This document shows, one piece after another, positions 1 through 5,733 of a DNA stretch of 8,688 nt; positions within the stretch are counted from its first letter, which is position 1, and every line of letters begins with the position of its first letter. Under the pieces are notes generated by a model that worked only from the letters and a program-made list of their open reading frames with translations, was not told the DNA's origin and made no database searches. The stretch lies in assembly GCA_900320925.1 (NCBI GenBank), contig ONUD01000125.1:1-8688 (forward strand), read 5' to 3'. This DNA comes from an uncultured Eubacteriales bacterium. GTDB taxonomy: Bacteria; Bacillota; Clostridia; Oscillospirales; Acutalibacteraceae. A program made the position numbers and the translations under genes.

Positions 1-546
1 ATTCCTGCCCTCGGAGAGCATAGTGTCCGCAATGCCCTTGCGGCATTGGCAGTGGGCAAAGCACTGGGGCTGGAGGATACTGTCATACAGGAGGGGCTGC
101 TGACCTACCGCAATGCTCCGATGCGTCAGCAGTTCCATGAACTGCCGGACGGGGTACTGCTCATGGATGACAGCTATAATGCCAGTCCCGAAGCCGTCAA
201 GGTATCGCTGGACGTGCTGAAAAGCGTGGCAAAGGGCAGGACAACCGCTGTACTGGCAGATATGCTGGAGTTGGGCGAGCAGTCTGCCGCTCTGCACTAT
301 GCAGTGGGAAAGCACCTGGCAGAAATCGGCATTCACAGACTTCTGGCGGTGGGGGCATTGTCGGAGCATACCGCTCAAGGAGCTGTAGAAAACGGCTGTC
401 CGGAGGTGTACCACTTTACCAATAATCGGGAAGCTTATGAATCTCTTTCCGCTTCCATTGAACCGCAGGAAGCAATACTTGTAAAAGGTTCCAGAGGAAT
501 GCATACCGAGGAAATTGTCAAACAATTACTTTCAGAAAGGACATAA
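1..546 (+). CDS. murF: UDP-N-acetylmuramoyl-tripeptide--D-alanyl-D-alanine ligase, 3' part only
   Basis: MurF is the cytoplasmic ATP-dependent ligase that adds D-Ala-D-Ala to the UDP-MurNAc-tripeptide, the last cytoplasmic step of peptide-stem assembly. The gene is cut by the left window edge. The frame is open from base 1, and the 181 visible residues are roughly the C-terminal 40% of a typical 450-residue MurF. They include the GEHSVRNALAALAVG segment (the G-H-x-V-x-N-A-L-A-A Mur-ligase motif) near the edge, DDSYNASPE encoded around 166-192, LADMLELGE with the following H-x-x-VG around 256-310, and the C-terminal VKGSRGMHTEEIV at about 481-519. These order and spacing features fit MurF better than MurE or MurC, which lack DDSYNA(S/N)P and the KGSRG ending. 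The reading frame is intact to its TAA. The next gene starts 4 bases downstream, so co-transcription is likely. Confidence 0.95.
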   Translation: MPALGEHSVRNALAALAVGKALGLEDTVIQEGLLTYRNAPMRQQFHELPDGVLLMDDSYNASPEAVKVSLDVLKSVAKGRTTAVLADMLELGEQSAALHYAVGKHLAEIGIHRLLAVGALSEHTAQGAVENGCPEVYHFTNNREAYESLSASIEPQEAILVKGSRGMHTEEIVKQLLSERT

Positions 547-550
547 TGGT

Positions 551-982
551 ATGAATAACAAAACACCGTATTTTAACAATGAGGATACACAGCCGATCAT
601 CAATCCTGTTCATGAAGCAGGCTTGCATAGGGAAACTTCTTCTCCATCCCATGATGACTTTTCTATGATGCCGCCCTATGATGCTCCGGGCAGACAGTTT
701 GCCATGGTCGGCATGATACTCGGCATTTGCAGTATCGGTTTGGCATTGATCAGCGGTGCCTTGGCGATTCAGACAGGGGTCGCCACGGTGATGAATGTTC
801 TTTCCATTATCAGCGGGATTGGTGGCATTATTCTGGGTGTCATGGGCGGCAACCAGAATGCAGCCTATGGTGTTCCGCGGGGCGGTATGGCAGCCGCCGG
901 GTTGGTATGCGGCATTATCGGTCTGGTGCTGGGCGGACTGGCATTTGCCTGTATCGGCTGCTGCCATGCCATATTGAGGTAA
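551..982 (+). CDS. small DUF4190-like membrane protein
   Basis: This encodes a 143-residue protein of unknown function. Residues 1-50 are hydrophilic, with several Pro, His and acidic residues, and probably lie in the cytoplasm. Three hydrophobic segments follow at about 52-75, 79-99 and 114-138. The first and third begin with a similar Gly/Ala-rich pattern (GRQFAMVGMILGI and RGGMAAAGLVCGI), which resembles the duplicated small-residue helices of DUF4190-type proteins; this family link is from pattern only. The end is cysteine-rich (CIGCCHAILR). The ATG at 551 was chosen because AGAAAGGA lies about 9 bases upstream and just outside the end of murF. A TTG at 515 would extend it inside murF but has no comparable ribosome binding site. 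The gene sits 4 bases after murF and 5 bases before the Lgt-like gene, so it belongs to the same operon. Confidence 0.75.
   Translation: MNNKTPYFNNEDTQPIINPVHEAGLHRETSSPSHDDFSMMPPYDAPGRQFAMVGMILGICSIGLALISGALAIQTGVATVMNVLSIISGIGGIILGVMGGNQNAAYGVPRGGMAAAGLVCGIIGLVLGGLAFACIGCCHAILR
976..980 (+). promoter_or_regulatory. ribosome binding site that sets the start of the Lgt-like gene
   Basis: GAGGT lies 7 bases before the GTG at 988, inside the last codons of the preceding gene. The Lgt-like frame stays open back to 727, but that upstream part runs through the DUF4190-like gene in another frame and encodes no Lgt-like sequence. The GTG with this site is therefore the best start. Confidence 0.6.
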
Positions 983-987
983 GAAGC

Positions 988-1830
988 GTGCTGCCATTCA
1001 TTGATTTTTTCGGCAGACCGATTTCTTCCTACAGTCTTTGTGTACTGGCAGGACTGATAGCAGCAGGAGGAATCTTATTCCTCACCTGCCGCAAACGCAG
1101 GGATCTGAGTTATATCCAGATGTTCAACATTCCCCTGTTTGCCGCAGGGGGAGCCGTGGCAGGGGCAGAAATGCTTTATATGCTGACAAGGCTTGACAGG
1201 TTGTTTATCAATTTCTGGGAAGCCGTTGGAGGAATGGTATTTTATGGAGGACTGCTCGGAGCAGTGGCAGCCGCTTATTGGTACTGCCGTGCCGCAAACC
1301 AGGATTTCGGCTTGTATGCAGATGTGTTTGCCGTTGCCATTCCGGCATTTCATCTGTTTGGACGGATTGGGTGTTTTTTGGCAGGCTGCTGTTATGGAAT
1401 GGAGTCCACATGGGGCATGGTCTATTCTACCCCTTTTGCGGAAACAGCCGTGCGGATTCCGATACAGCTCATAGAAGCTGCCGGCAATCTTCTGATAATT
1501 CCCATCTTGCTTTACTGCATGAAAAAGCGTTTGCCCAAGGGAAGCGTGTTAGCAGTCTATTTTGTTCTGTATGCTGTCCTGCGGTTCACGGACGAGTTTT
1601 TCAGAGGCGATGCCATACGGGGACACCTGTGGCTTTTGTCCACGTCACAATGGATCAGTCTGTTGGTATTCGGCATGGGAGCCGTCATGCTGTACAGGAG
1701 ATATGTTCACAGACAGGACTATGGGGTACGGGTCAAAACGGGCGATGTGCCTGAGGGATATGTTTACAACCGTTATGCCGGTGCAGTCGCACCGGAAGAC
1801 CAGCATTTGCTGCAAGGAGGCAATCAATGA
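988..1830 (+). CDS. atypical prolipoprotein diacylglyceryl transferase-like membrane protein
   Basis: This 280-residue polytopic membrane protein belongs to the Lgt family, which moves diacylglycerol from phosphatidylglycerol to the lipobox cysteine of prolipoproteins. Visible Lgt landmarks are PISSYSL (Tyr15, equivalent to E. coli Tyr26), GGMVFYGGLLGA at 81-92, the signature GRIGCFLAGCCYG at 125-137, and YAVLRFTDEFFR at 195-206 (Tyr195, Arg199 and Glu203, matching E. coli Tyr235, Arg239 and Glu243). The signature differs from the canonical GRxGNFxNxExxG: Cys129 replaces the Asn equivalent to E. coli Asn146 and Cys134 replaces the Glu equivalent to Glu151, while Arg126 and Gly137 are kept. 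A hydrophilic tail of about 40 residues ends the protein. The start is GTG with GAGGT 7 bases upstream. Its stop overlaps the next start (ATGA), so it is translationally coupled to the lipoprotein gene. Family membership is firm; true Lgt activity is uncertain because a canonical lgt lies downstream. Confidence 0.85.
   Translation: MLPFIDFFGRPISSYSLCVLAGLIAAGGILFLTCRKRRDLSYIQMFNIPLFAAGGAVAGAEMLYMLTRLDRLFINFWEAVGGMVFYGGLLGAVAAAYWYCRAANQDFGLYADVFAVAIPAFHLFGRIGCFLAGCCYGMESTWGMVYSTPFAETAVRIPIQLIEAAGNLLIIPILLYCMKKRLPKGSVLAVYFVLYAVLRFTDEFFRGDAIRGHLWLLSTSQWISLLVFGMGAVMLYRRYVHRQDYGVRVKTGDVPEGYVYNRYAGAVAPEDQHLLQGGNQ
1778..1795 (+). other. GC-rich hairpin just before the lipoprotein start
   Basis: CCGGTGC (1778-1784), loop AGTC, then GCACCGG (1789-1795) gives a perfect 7-bp stem with a 4-base loop. 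It lies inside the 3' end of the Lgt-like gene, 18 bases upstream of the AAGGAGG at 1814-1820. There is no T-tract after it, so it is not an intrinsic terminator. It may only be a by-product of coding sequence, but its position could affect coupled translation or mRNA stability. Confidence 0.35.
1814..1820 (+). promoter_or_regulatory. strong ribosome binding site for the M15B-like lipoprotein
   Basis: AAGGAGG lies 6 bases before the ATG at 1827, inside the last codons of the Lgt-like gene. It fixes the start that gives a complete signal peptide. Confidence 0.75.
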
Positions 1831-2495
1831 AAAAATTACTGGCTGTCCTGCTGGCGGCTGTCATGGTACTGCTGCTTGGGAGCTGCCGTACCGAGCAGAC
1901 AAGCACGGTCAGCATGGCAGAAACCGCCAAGACAAAAGAAACGGATTATCTGGTGCTTGTCAATCGTACCCATCCGCTGCCGCAGGACTATGAAAGCAGT
2001 GTGGAACTGACGGAAGCCAAAAACTTTTTCGGAAAGACATTCCGTATCGAAAAGCAGACCTATGAGCATTTTTTGCAGCTGCGGGAAAAAATGCTGCTTC
2101 AGGAAGTGCAGATTGAAGTCAACCGTGCCTATCTGACGGCAGAGGAGCAGACAGCACTCATTGCACAATATACGCAAGACTATGGAGAAGAATATGCCTA
2201 TGACCATCAGGCAAAGGCAGGCTGTTCCGAAAATCAGACAGGCTTGAGTCTTGACCTTGCCCTGTACTTTGCAGGGGAAACCATTGACACCGATGAAAAG
2301 TTAGCGGAAATGGAAGGTATTTTTATGGAGATTCATGCCGTGCTGGCAGACTACGGATTTATCCTCCGCTATCCGCAGGAAAAAGTAAAGGAAACCGATG
2401 TTGCCTATCAGCCGTGGCATATCCGCTATGTCGGTGAAGCGGCGGCAAAGGAGATCATGGAGAACAAAATCACACTGGAGGAGTATCTGTCATGA
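1827..2495 (+). CDS. VanY/DacB-like (peptidase M15B) lipoprotein, probably catalytically dead
   Basis: This 222-residue protein begins with a lipoprotein signal peptide: basic MKK, hydrophobic core 4-17, and lipobox LGSC with Cys20 as the predicted lipidation site. It should be anchored on the outer face of the membrane. The rest matches the zinc D,D-carboxypeptidase M15B fold along its length: LVNRTHPLPQDYE (42-56), ELTEA, EVNRAYLTAEEQ (97-108), SENQTGLSLD (134-143), YGFILRYPQEK (175-185), YQPWHIRYVG (194-203) and the closing LEEYL. Active family members have SxHxxGxxxD and ExWHxR. Here the first zinc His is Asn136, the catalytic Glu is Gln195, and the Arg of the usual AYRS segment is Leu103; Asp143 and His198 remain. 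The fold is therefore probably kept without peptidase activity, perhaps as a binding protein for peptidoglycan stem peptides (inference). It overlaps the Lgt-like gene before it and the GNAT gene after it by 4 bases each. Confidence 0.8.
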   Translation: MKKLLAVLLAAVMVLLLGSCRTEQTSTVSMAETAKTKETDYLVLVNRTHPLPQDYESSVELTEAKNFFGKTFRIEKQTYEHFLQLREKMLLQEVQIEVNRAYLTAEEQTALIAQYTQDYGEEYAYDHQAKAGCSENQTGLSLDLALYFAGETIDTDEKLAEMEGIFMEIHAVLADYGFILRYPQEKVKETDVAYQPWHIRYVGEAAAKEIMENKITLEEYLS

Positions 2496-2980
2496 CGGAA
2501 TTTCAGAAAGTAACACACACTGAGGTGCAGGAACTGTCGGAGCTGGCTTCCTCCATCGTCAGGGAGCATTATGACCCTATTTTGGGCGAAGAACAGAACC
2601 GCTATATGATACAAATGTTTCAGTCCCCCTCCGCCATCACAGAGCAGCTTGACAAAGGCTGGCAGTATTATTATCTGCTTTGGAACGGACAAAAGGCAGG
2701 CTTTACGGCATTTTATCCCAAGCAGGGCAGGCTGTATATTTCTAAGCTGTATGTCCATAAGGATTTTCGGAGAAAGCATATTGCCGCCGATACCGTGCAG
2801 TTCCTTGCCGGGCAGGCACGACAGATGGAACTGCCGTCCTTGTTTCTCAATGTCAACAAGTACAATGACGGCAGTATTGCCGCTTATGAACGTATGGGAT
2901 TTGTCAAGGTGCGTGCCGAGAAAAATCCCATTGGCAGCGGTTATTTTATGGATGATTTTGTGATGGAAAAAGAAGTGTGA
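2492..2980 (+). CDS. GNAT-family N-acetyltransferase
   Basis: This encodes a 162-residue cytoplasmic protein of the Gcn5-related acetyltransferase superfamily, which moves an acetyl group from acetyl-CoA to an amine. The acetyl-CoA-binding motif A region is LYVHKDFRRKHIA at 86-98, with His96 where the R/QxxGxG/A pattern usually has Gly. It is followed by a long helix and then NVNKYN...AAYERMGF at 120-137, the typical motif B with the Asn and the Tyr-x-x-x-GF end. The substrate cannot be told from sequence. The ATG overlaps the stop of the lipoprotein gene by 4 bases, and GGAGGAG lies 8 bases upstream, so translation is probably coupled to that gene. The dus gene starts 4 bases after its stop. 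The length is normal for the family, with no truncation. Confidence 0.85.
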   Translation: MTEFQKVTHTEVQELSELASSIVREHYDPILGEEQNRYMIQMFQSPSAITEQLDKGWQYYYLLWNGQKAGFTAFYPKQGRLYISKLYVHKDFRRKHIAADTVQFLAGQARQMELPSLFLNVNKYNDGSIAAYERMGFVKVRAEKNPIGSGYFMDDFVMEKEV

Positions 2981-2984
2981 TAGA

Positions 2985-3944
2985 ATGAAAATCGGAAATG
3001 TAACGATTCACGGCATAGCGGCGTTAGCACCCATGGCAGGGGTGGCGGACAGGGCATTCAGGGAATTATGTGTAGATTTCGGGGCAGCTTATGTAGTAGG
3101 GGAGATGGTCAGTGCCAAGGGTCTTGTCTACCATAATGACAAATCCAAGGAACTGCTGGAGCTGTCCGAAAAGGAGCGTCCTGCGGCAGTACAGCTGTTC
3201 GGCTATGAGCCGGAAGTCATGGCACAGGCGGCTGTGGTTGCCATGTCGTACCGTCCTGACATTATTGATATCAATATGGGGTGTCCTGCCCCGAAAATCG
3301 CCATGAACGGGTCAGGCTCTGCCCTTATGAAAGACCCCGATTTATGCGGCAGAATCGTGGAAGCTGTCAAACAAGCCGTACCTGTACCTGTGACGGTCAA
3401 GATACGAAAGGGATGGGACAGCCATTCTGTCAATGCCGTAGAGGTTGCCAGAATCTGCGAGCAGGCAGGAGCCGATGCCATTGCCGTCCACGGACGTACA
3501 CGGGAACAGCAGTATATGCCGCCGGCCGACTGGAGCATTATCCGTGAGGTCAAGCAGGCTGTCCATATCCCCGTGATCGGCAACGGGGATATTACCAGTG
3601 CCGCCGCCGCCGCTCAAATGCTGGAGGAAACAGGGTGTGATTTGGTCATGGTCGGCAGAGGGGCATTGGGCAATCCTTGGATCTTTCAGGAAATTGCCAT
3701 GCTCATGGGTCACGACAGACCATCACTGCCGGTATCCGATGCCGAAAAAATCACGGTTCTGCTCCGCCATATCCGAACGCTGTGCGAGTATAAAGGAGAA
3801 TACAGCGGCATGAAAGAAGCAAGAAAGCACGCCGCCTGGTATCTGAAAGGAATGCACGGTGCCGCCGCACTCCGCCGTCAGGCAGGAATGCTGACAACGT
3901 TTGATGACCTTGTGGAACTGTGCAAAAGAATCGGTGAGGTGTAA
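2985..3944 (+). CDS. dusB: tRNA-dihydrouridine synthase, DusB type
   Basis: This FMN- and NADPH-dependent enzyme reduces specific uridines in tRNA to dihydrouridine. The 319-residue length is normal for the family. The N-terminal TIM barrel shows the full set of motifs: APMAGVADRAFR (15-26), the GEMVSAKG segment (39-46), DINMGCPAPKI (95-105) with catalytic Cys100, VKIRKGWD near 137-145, AVHGRTREQQY near 167-177, IGNGDI (FMN phosphate region) and MVGRGALGNPWIF. A helical C-terminal domain follows. In Firmicutes this gene is usually annotated dusB; which tRNA position it modifies is not visible. The start ATG is 4 bases after the previous stop and has only a weak purine-rich site upstream, so translation may depend on ribosomes arriving from the GNAT gene. 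The canonical lgt begins 2 bases after its stop. Confidence 0.95.
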   Translation: MKIGNVTIHGIAALAPMAGVADRAFRELCVDFGAAYVVGEMVSAKGLVYHNDKSKELLELSEKERPAAVQLFGYEPEVMAQAAVVAMSYRPDIIDINMGCPAPKIAMNGSGSALMKDPDLCGRIVEAVKQAVPVPVTVKIRKGWDSHSVNAVEVARICEQAGADAIAVHGRTREQQYMPPADWSIIREVKQAVHIPVIGNGDITSAAAAAQMLEETGCDLVMVGRGALGNPWIFQEIAMLMGHDRPSLPVSDAEKITVLLRHIRTLCEYKGEYSGMKEARKHAAWYLKGMHGAAALRRQAGMLTTFDDLVELCKRIGEV

Positions 3945-3946
3945 CA

Positions 3947-4843
3947 ATGTACAATGTGGAATTTCCGGGTCTGGGGCTGACAATGGACATTGACCCTGTT
4001 GCCTATCGGGTCGGCGACTTCAATATCTATTGGTACGGTATTATCATCGGTGCAGGCTTTTTGCTGGCACTGGCATTTGCTTTAAAAATCCTGCGGTATT
4101 TCGGTATCAAACAGGACGCTTTTATTGATTGCGTCATTGTAGGATTTATCTGCGGGATTATCGGGGCAAGACTCTATTATGTGCTGTTTCGGTGGGAGTA
4201 CTACTCTCAGAACATGAATGAAATCTTAGCCATTCATAATGGTGGTCTTGCCATCTACGGCGGTGTCATCGGCGGTTTGCTGGGAGGGGGTATCACTGCC
4301 AAAATTAAAAAAGTCCCCGTCCCTGCGGCTATGGACGTTGCTGTGATGGGATTCCTCATCGGGCAGGGTATCGGCAGGTGGGGCAACTTTGTCAATCAGG
4401 AAGCATTCGGCACCCCGACTGACCTGCCGTGGAGAATGGTCAGTGAAAATACCGGTGGTGTAGGAGTACACCCCTGCTTTTTGTATGAATCCCTGTGGTG
4501 CCTGCTGGGATTTGTACTGCTGTACCTGTTCAGCAGGAAATGGCGGCAGTATGACGGACAAATTTTCCTGTTGTATCTGATATGGTACGGCCTGGAGAGA
4601 ATGTTAGTGGAGGGACTGCGGACGGACAGCCTTTATACACCGCTTTTGCACCTGCGTGTATCCCAGATTCTGGCAGGCGTGACCGTGGCGGTTGGTATCA
4701 TTCTGTTGGTCGTGTTCCGCAAGCGGACATTCAAAGCCGCTGACACGAAAAAACAGCCTCTGTATTATGAGGGGTATGAACAGGAGAGTGAAGAGAATGG
4801 CACAGAAAGACATGACAGCCAAGACACTGGAATCGTACAATGA
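3947..4843 (+). CDS. lgt: prolipoprotein diacylglyceryl transferase (canonical Lgt)
   Basis: Lgt is the membrane enzyme that attaches diacylglycerol to the lipobox cysteine, the first step of lipoprotein maturation. The 298-residue sequence has the expected series of membrane helices and all main landmarks: FNIYWYGIIIG (Tyr30, equivalent to E. coli Tyr26), ICGIIGARLYYV, HNGGLAIYGGVIGG (97-110), the full signature GRWGNFVNQEAFG at 143-155 with Arg144, Asn147, Glu152 and Gly155, HPCFLYES near 175-182, and YGLERMLVEGLR at 214-225. It starts at ATG 3947 with GAGGTG 5 bases upstream. The last 15 residues (about 284-298) are read from DNA that also encodes the start of the Rpn protein in another frame, a 47-bp overlap, so the polar tail after about residue 267 may be acquired. 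Compared with the Lgt-like protein at 988-1830, this is the one with intact active-site residues. Confidence 0.95.
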   Translation: MYNVEFPGLGLTMDIDPVAYRVGDFNIYWYGIIIGAGFLLALAFALKILRYFGIKQDAFIDCVIVGFICGIIGARLYYVLFRWEYYSQNMNEILAIHNGGLAIYGGVIGGLLGGGITAKIKKVPVPAAMDVAVMGFLIGQGIGRWGNFVNQEAFGTPTDLPWRMVSENTGGVGVHPCFLYESLWCLLGFVLLYLFSRKWRQYDGQIFLLYLIWYGLERMLVEGLRTDSLYTPLLHLRVSQILAGVTVAVGIILLVVFRKRTFKAADTKKQPLYYEGYEQESEENGTERHDSQDTGIVQ

Positions 4844-5720
4844 AGTGTTTGCGGATATTGTCAACGGACTGTTGTTTGACGGCAGGGCAGTGATTGCCCC
4901 TGATGAACTGATTCCCGCTGACAAGGAATCGCATTTCAAGTCCAATCGGAAAATCTATGCACAAGCAAGAGATGTGTCAAAGTACTGGCACCATGCAGGG
5001 ATTCAGGTGGCATTTGTGGGACTGGAAAATCAGTCCGATGTAGATGACCTGATGGCACTCAGAATATTCAGCTATGACGGTGCCGAGTATAAAATCCAGT
5101 ACAACCGCAAAAAGAAGGGAAAACTGCCTCAATGTTATCCCGTGATTACACTGGTCATCTATTTTGGCAGGAAACAATGGACAAGCGGCAAAACCCTCCA
5201 TTCCTGCATGGAGATTCCCGAAGAATTATTGCCGTTTGTCAATGACTACAAAGTGAATTTTTACTCTGTCAGGGAGATGACCTCCGAGCAGATCAAAACA
5301 TTTACATCTGACTTCAAGGTCATTGCGGAATTTTTCAATGCCTTGAGCAATGGCGAGGACTATCATCCCACTCATCAAAAGCTGGAGCATCCCGAAGAGG
5401 TAATCGATATGATCAGCGTTTTTTCAAAAGATGAGCGTTTCAGGGAGGAATATAATGCGATACCCGATGAAACCAAGGAAGGAGGGATTTCTATGTGTGA
5501 AATTTACGACAAAATCCTGCAAGAGGGGGAAGCCAGAGGAGAAGCCAGAGGAGAAGCCAGAGGAGAAGCCAGAGGGGAAGCAAGAGGAGAAGTAAAAGGA
5601 ATGCTGTCTACCCTTGTTTCGCTGGTGAAAAAAGGCTTGCTGACACTTTCTCAGGCAGCCGAAGAAGCAAAAATGACAGTGGAAGAATTTCAGGTTCGGT
5701 CAGGATTAACAACAGGATAA
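4797..5720 (+). CDS. Rpn / PD-(D/E)XK nuclease family protein with EARG repeats
   Basis: This 307-residue protein resembles the large family in gut Clostridia annotated as Rpn (recombination-promoting nuclease) or PD-(D/E)XK transposase-like. Characterised Rpn proteins such as E. coli RpnA are DNA endonucleases that promote recA-independent recombination. Visible features are the KDMTAKTLESYNEVFADIV start, RDVSKYW (58-64) with Asp59, the GLENQSD segment (75-81) with the Glu77-x-Gln79 motif, MALRIFSYDGAEY, and YPVITLVIYFG (114-124). Asp59 and Glu77/Gln79 are the likely catalytic core, an assignment by pattern. Residues 245-268 are five EARG units plus EVKG, a charged, probably helical linker, followed by a short helical tail (269-307). 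The ATG at 4797 has AGGAG 10 bases upstream and gives the family-typical N-terminus; an in-frame ATG at 4776 is possible. The gene overlaps lgt by 47 bp and lies 13 bases before folD. No inverted terminal repeats were seen. Confidence 0.85.
   Translation: MAQKDMTAKTLESYNEVFADIVNGLLFDGRAVIAPDELIPADKESHFKSNRKIYAQARDVSKYWHHAGIQVAFVGLENQSDVDDLMALRIFSYDGAEYKIQYNRKKKGKLPQCYPVITLVIYFGRKQWTSGKTLHSCMEIPEELLPFVNDYKVNFYSVREMTSEQIKTFTSDFKVIAEFFNALSNGEDYHPTHQKLEHPEEVIDMISVFSKDERFREEYNAIPDETKEGGISMCEIYDKILQEGEARGEARGEARGEARGEARGEVKGMLSTLVSLVKKGLLTLSQAAEEAKMTVEEFQVRSGLTTG
5529..5600 (+). repeat. 12-bp in-frame tandem repeat (six units) in the Rpn gene
   Basis: Six head-to-tail units begin at 5529, 5541, 5553, 5565, 5577 and 5589. 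Units 1-3 are identical (GAAGCCAGAGGA), unit 4 differs by one base, unit 5 by one, and unit 6 (GAAGTAAAAGGA) by three. Each unit encodes Glu-Ala-Arg-Gly (the last Glu-Val-Lys-Gly), so gain or loss of a unit keeps the frame. Near-identity at the DNA level, including synonymous sites, suggests recent expansion by slippage or recombination. Divergence rises toward the 3' end. Confidence 0.95.
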
Positions 5721-5724
5721 GGAG
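5719..5724 (+). promoter_or_regulatory. ribosome binding site for folD
   Basis: AAGGAG overlaps the stop codon of the Rpn gene and lies 9 bases before the ATG at 5734. It gives folD its own initiation signal inside the operon. Confidence 0.6.
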
Positions 5725-5733
5725 TGTAGGAAT

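Noticed and set aside
515..550. TTG start extending the DUF4190-like protein by 12 residues
   Set aside because: It lies inside the murF coding sequence without a ribosome site; the ATG at 551 has one at good distance.
727..987. Upstream extension of the Lgt-like protein
   Set aside because: It runs through the DUF4190-like gene in another frame and reads as Arg/His/Cys-rich sequence unlike any Lgt. The GTG at 988 begins exactly where Lgt similarity begins.
518..997. - strand open frame of 159 codons opposite the DUF4190-like gene
   Set aside because: His/Asn/Gln/Thr-rich composition with no motifs. The + strand gene has ribosome site, membrane segments and operon spacing.
2492..2980. GNAT gene considered as a toxin of a toxin-antitoxin pair
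   Set aside because: There is no small DNA-binding antitoxin gene (RHH type) beside it; neighbours are the lipoprotein and dusB.
4692..4796. Upstream extension of the Rpn protein into lgt
   Set aside because: The extra residues come from the lgt frame region and do not resemble the family N-terminus, which matches from the ATG at 4797.
5529..5600. Tandem repeat considered as a CRISPR array
   Set aside because: Units are 12 bp, directly adjacent with no spacers, and in frame within a protein-coding gene.
4797..5720. Rpn gene considered as a complete insertion sequence
   Set aside because: No flanking inverted repeats or target duplications were seen, and it overlaps lgt and abuts folD; only the protein family has transposase-like annotation.
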